Origin: DATJSN01 sp035504095
GTDB lineage: Bacteria > Planctomycetota > Phycisphaerae > WQYP01
NCBI GenBank assembly: GCA_035504095.1
Contig: DATJSN010000066.1
Span: 1-16,248, forward strand
Reading direction: 5' to 3'
DNA length: 16,248 bases
Shown: positions 16,063 to 16,248 of the stretch, piece after piece
How positions within the stretch are numbered: the stretch's first letter is position 1
Layout of the letters: every line of letters begins with the position of its first letter
Program-made: the position numbers and the translations under genes
The notes under the pieces: model-generated
Seen by the model: only the letters and a program-made list of their open reading frames with translations
Told to the model about the DNA's origin: nothing
Databases searched by the model: none

Positions 16063-16093
16063 CTATTATTAAGAGGATCAAAAGAGAAACAAA

Positions 16094-16248
16094 ATGCAAA
16101 CGCGCAAACTTGGAAAAAGCAATTTGGAAGTGTCGGCCATCGGTCTGGGCTGCATGAGCATGAGTTTCGGCTATGGCCCTCCCGGTGAGAAAAAAGAAAT
16201 GATCGCGCTGATCCGGGCCGCGGTCGATGGCGGCGTCACATTCTTCGA
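16094..16248 (+). CDS. Aldo/keto reductase, N-terminal part, cut by window edge
   Basis: Fifty-one complete codons are present, beginning MQTRKLGKSNLEVSAIGLGC and continuing with MSMSFGYGPP and the helix EMIALIRAAVDGGVTFF. This is the standard start of an NAD(P)H-dependent aldo/keto reductase (TIM-barrel strand 1 and helix 1; closest in style to the YakC/AKR13 group). The catalytic Asp-Tyr-Lys-His residues lie beyond the window. The upstream purines (AAGAGAAAC) are a weak ribosome binding site. It is likely the fourth gene of the cupin-led group. Substrate unknown. Confidence 0.88.
   Translation, partial: MQTRKLGKSNLEVSAIGLGCMSMSFGYGPPGEKKEMIALIRAAVDGGVTFF

Overview
The window reads as ordinary chromosomal DNA from a free-living Gram-negative-type bacterium of roughly 50% GC. 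The gene content (Tat-exported GH92 mannosidase, LacI regulator, proton-pumping pyrophosphatase, a long secreted Sel1-repeat protein, HU with a short tail, a hopanoid-methylase-like radical SAM enzyme, and a cupin of the acidobacterial hydroxynitrile-lyase type) suggests an environmental member of the Planctomycetota/Verrucomicrobiota (PVC) or Acidobacteriota kind. No rRNA or tRNA is present to settle this, so the assignment is an inference. I see no phage, transposon, CRISPR array or plasmid functions.

Layout. Positions 1-240 hold a possible 19-codon Lys/Arg-rich micro-ORF with its own ribosome binding site. At 241-2697 lies a GH92 exo-mannosidase with a twin-arginine leader. It is convergent with a LacI-type repressor (2753-3817, minus), a pairing that suggests sugar-responsive control. 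A 540-base AT-rich divergent region follows, containing several dyads and a perfect 14-bp palindrome just upstream of hppA. hppA (4360-7095) encodes a long H+-pyrophosphatase whose Lys/Thr signature predicts K+ independence. A small protein with two near-identical four-cysteine zinc modules (7255-7698, minus) and an HU-family protein (8096-8407, plus) are divergently arranged around a 397-base regulatory region. A clear intrinsic terminator lies at 8538-8566.

The centre is a 1204-residue secreted protein (8583-12197, minus) built of 31 Sel1 repeats of exactly 36 residues plus two related 15-residue half-units, with a good sigma-70-type promoter upstream. A small conserved protein of unknown function (12359-12664, minus) is divergent from a cobalamin-binding radical SAM protein that resembles the hopanoid C-3 methylase HpnR (12967-14454).

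The right end is a co-directional group: a cupin with the complete metal-ligand set of bacterial hydroxynitrile lyases, a five-helix membrane protein, a DUF2255 protein and the first 51 codons of an aldo/keto reductase cut by the window edge. These could form a small carbonyl/cyanohydrin-related stress or detoxification unit, but that is inference.

I found no convincing wholly new system. The observations most worth checking are the architecture of the Sel1 array, the duplicated zinc module protein with its upstream inverted repeat, the 19-residue basic peptide, and the isolated HpnR-like gene.
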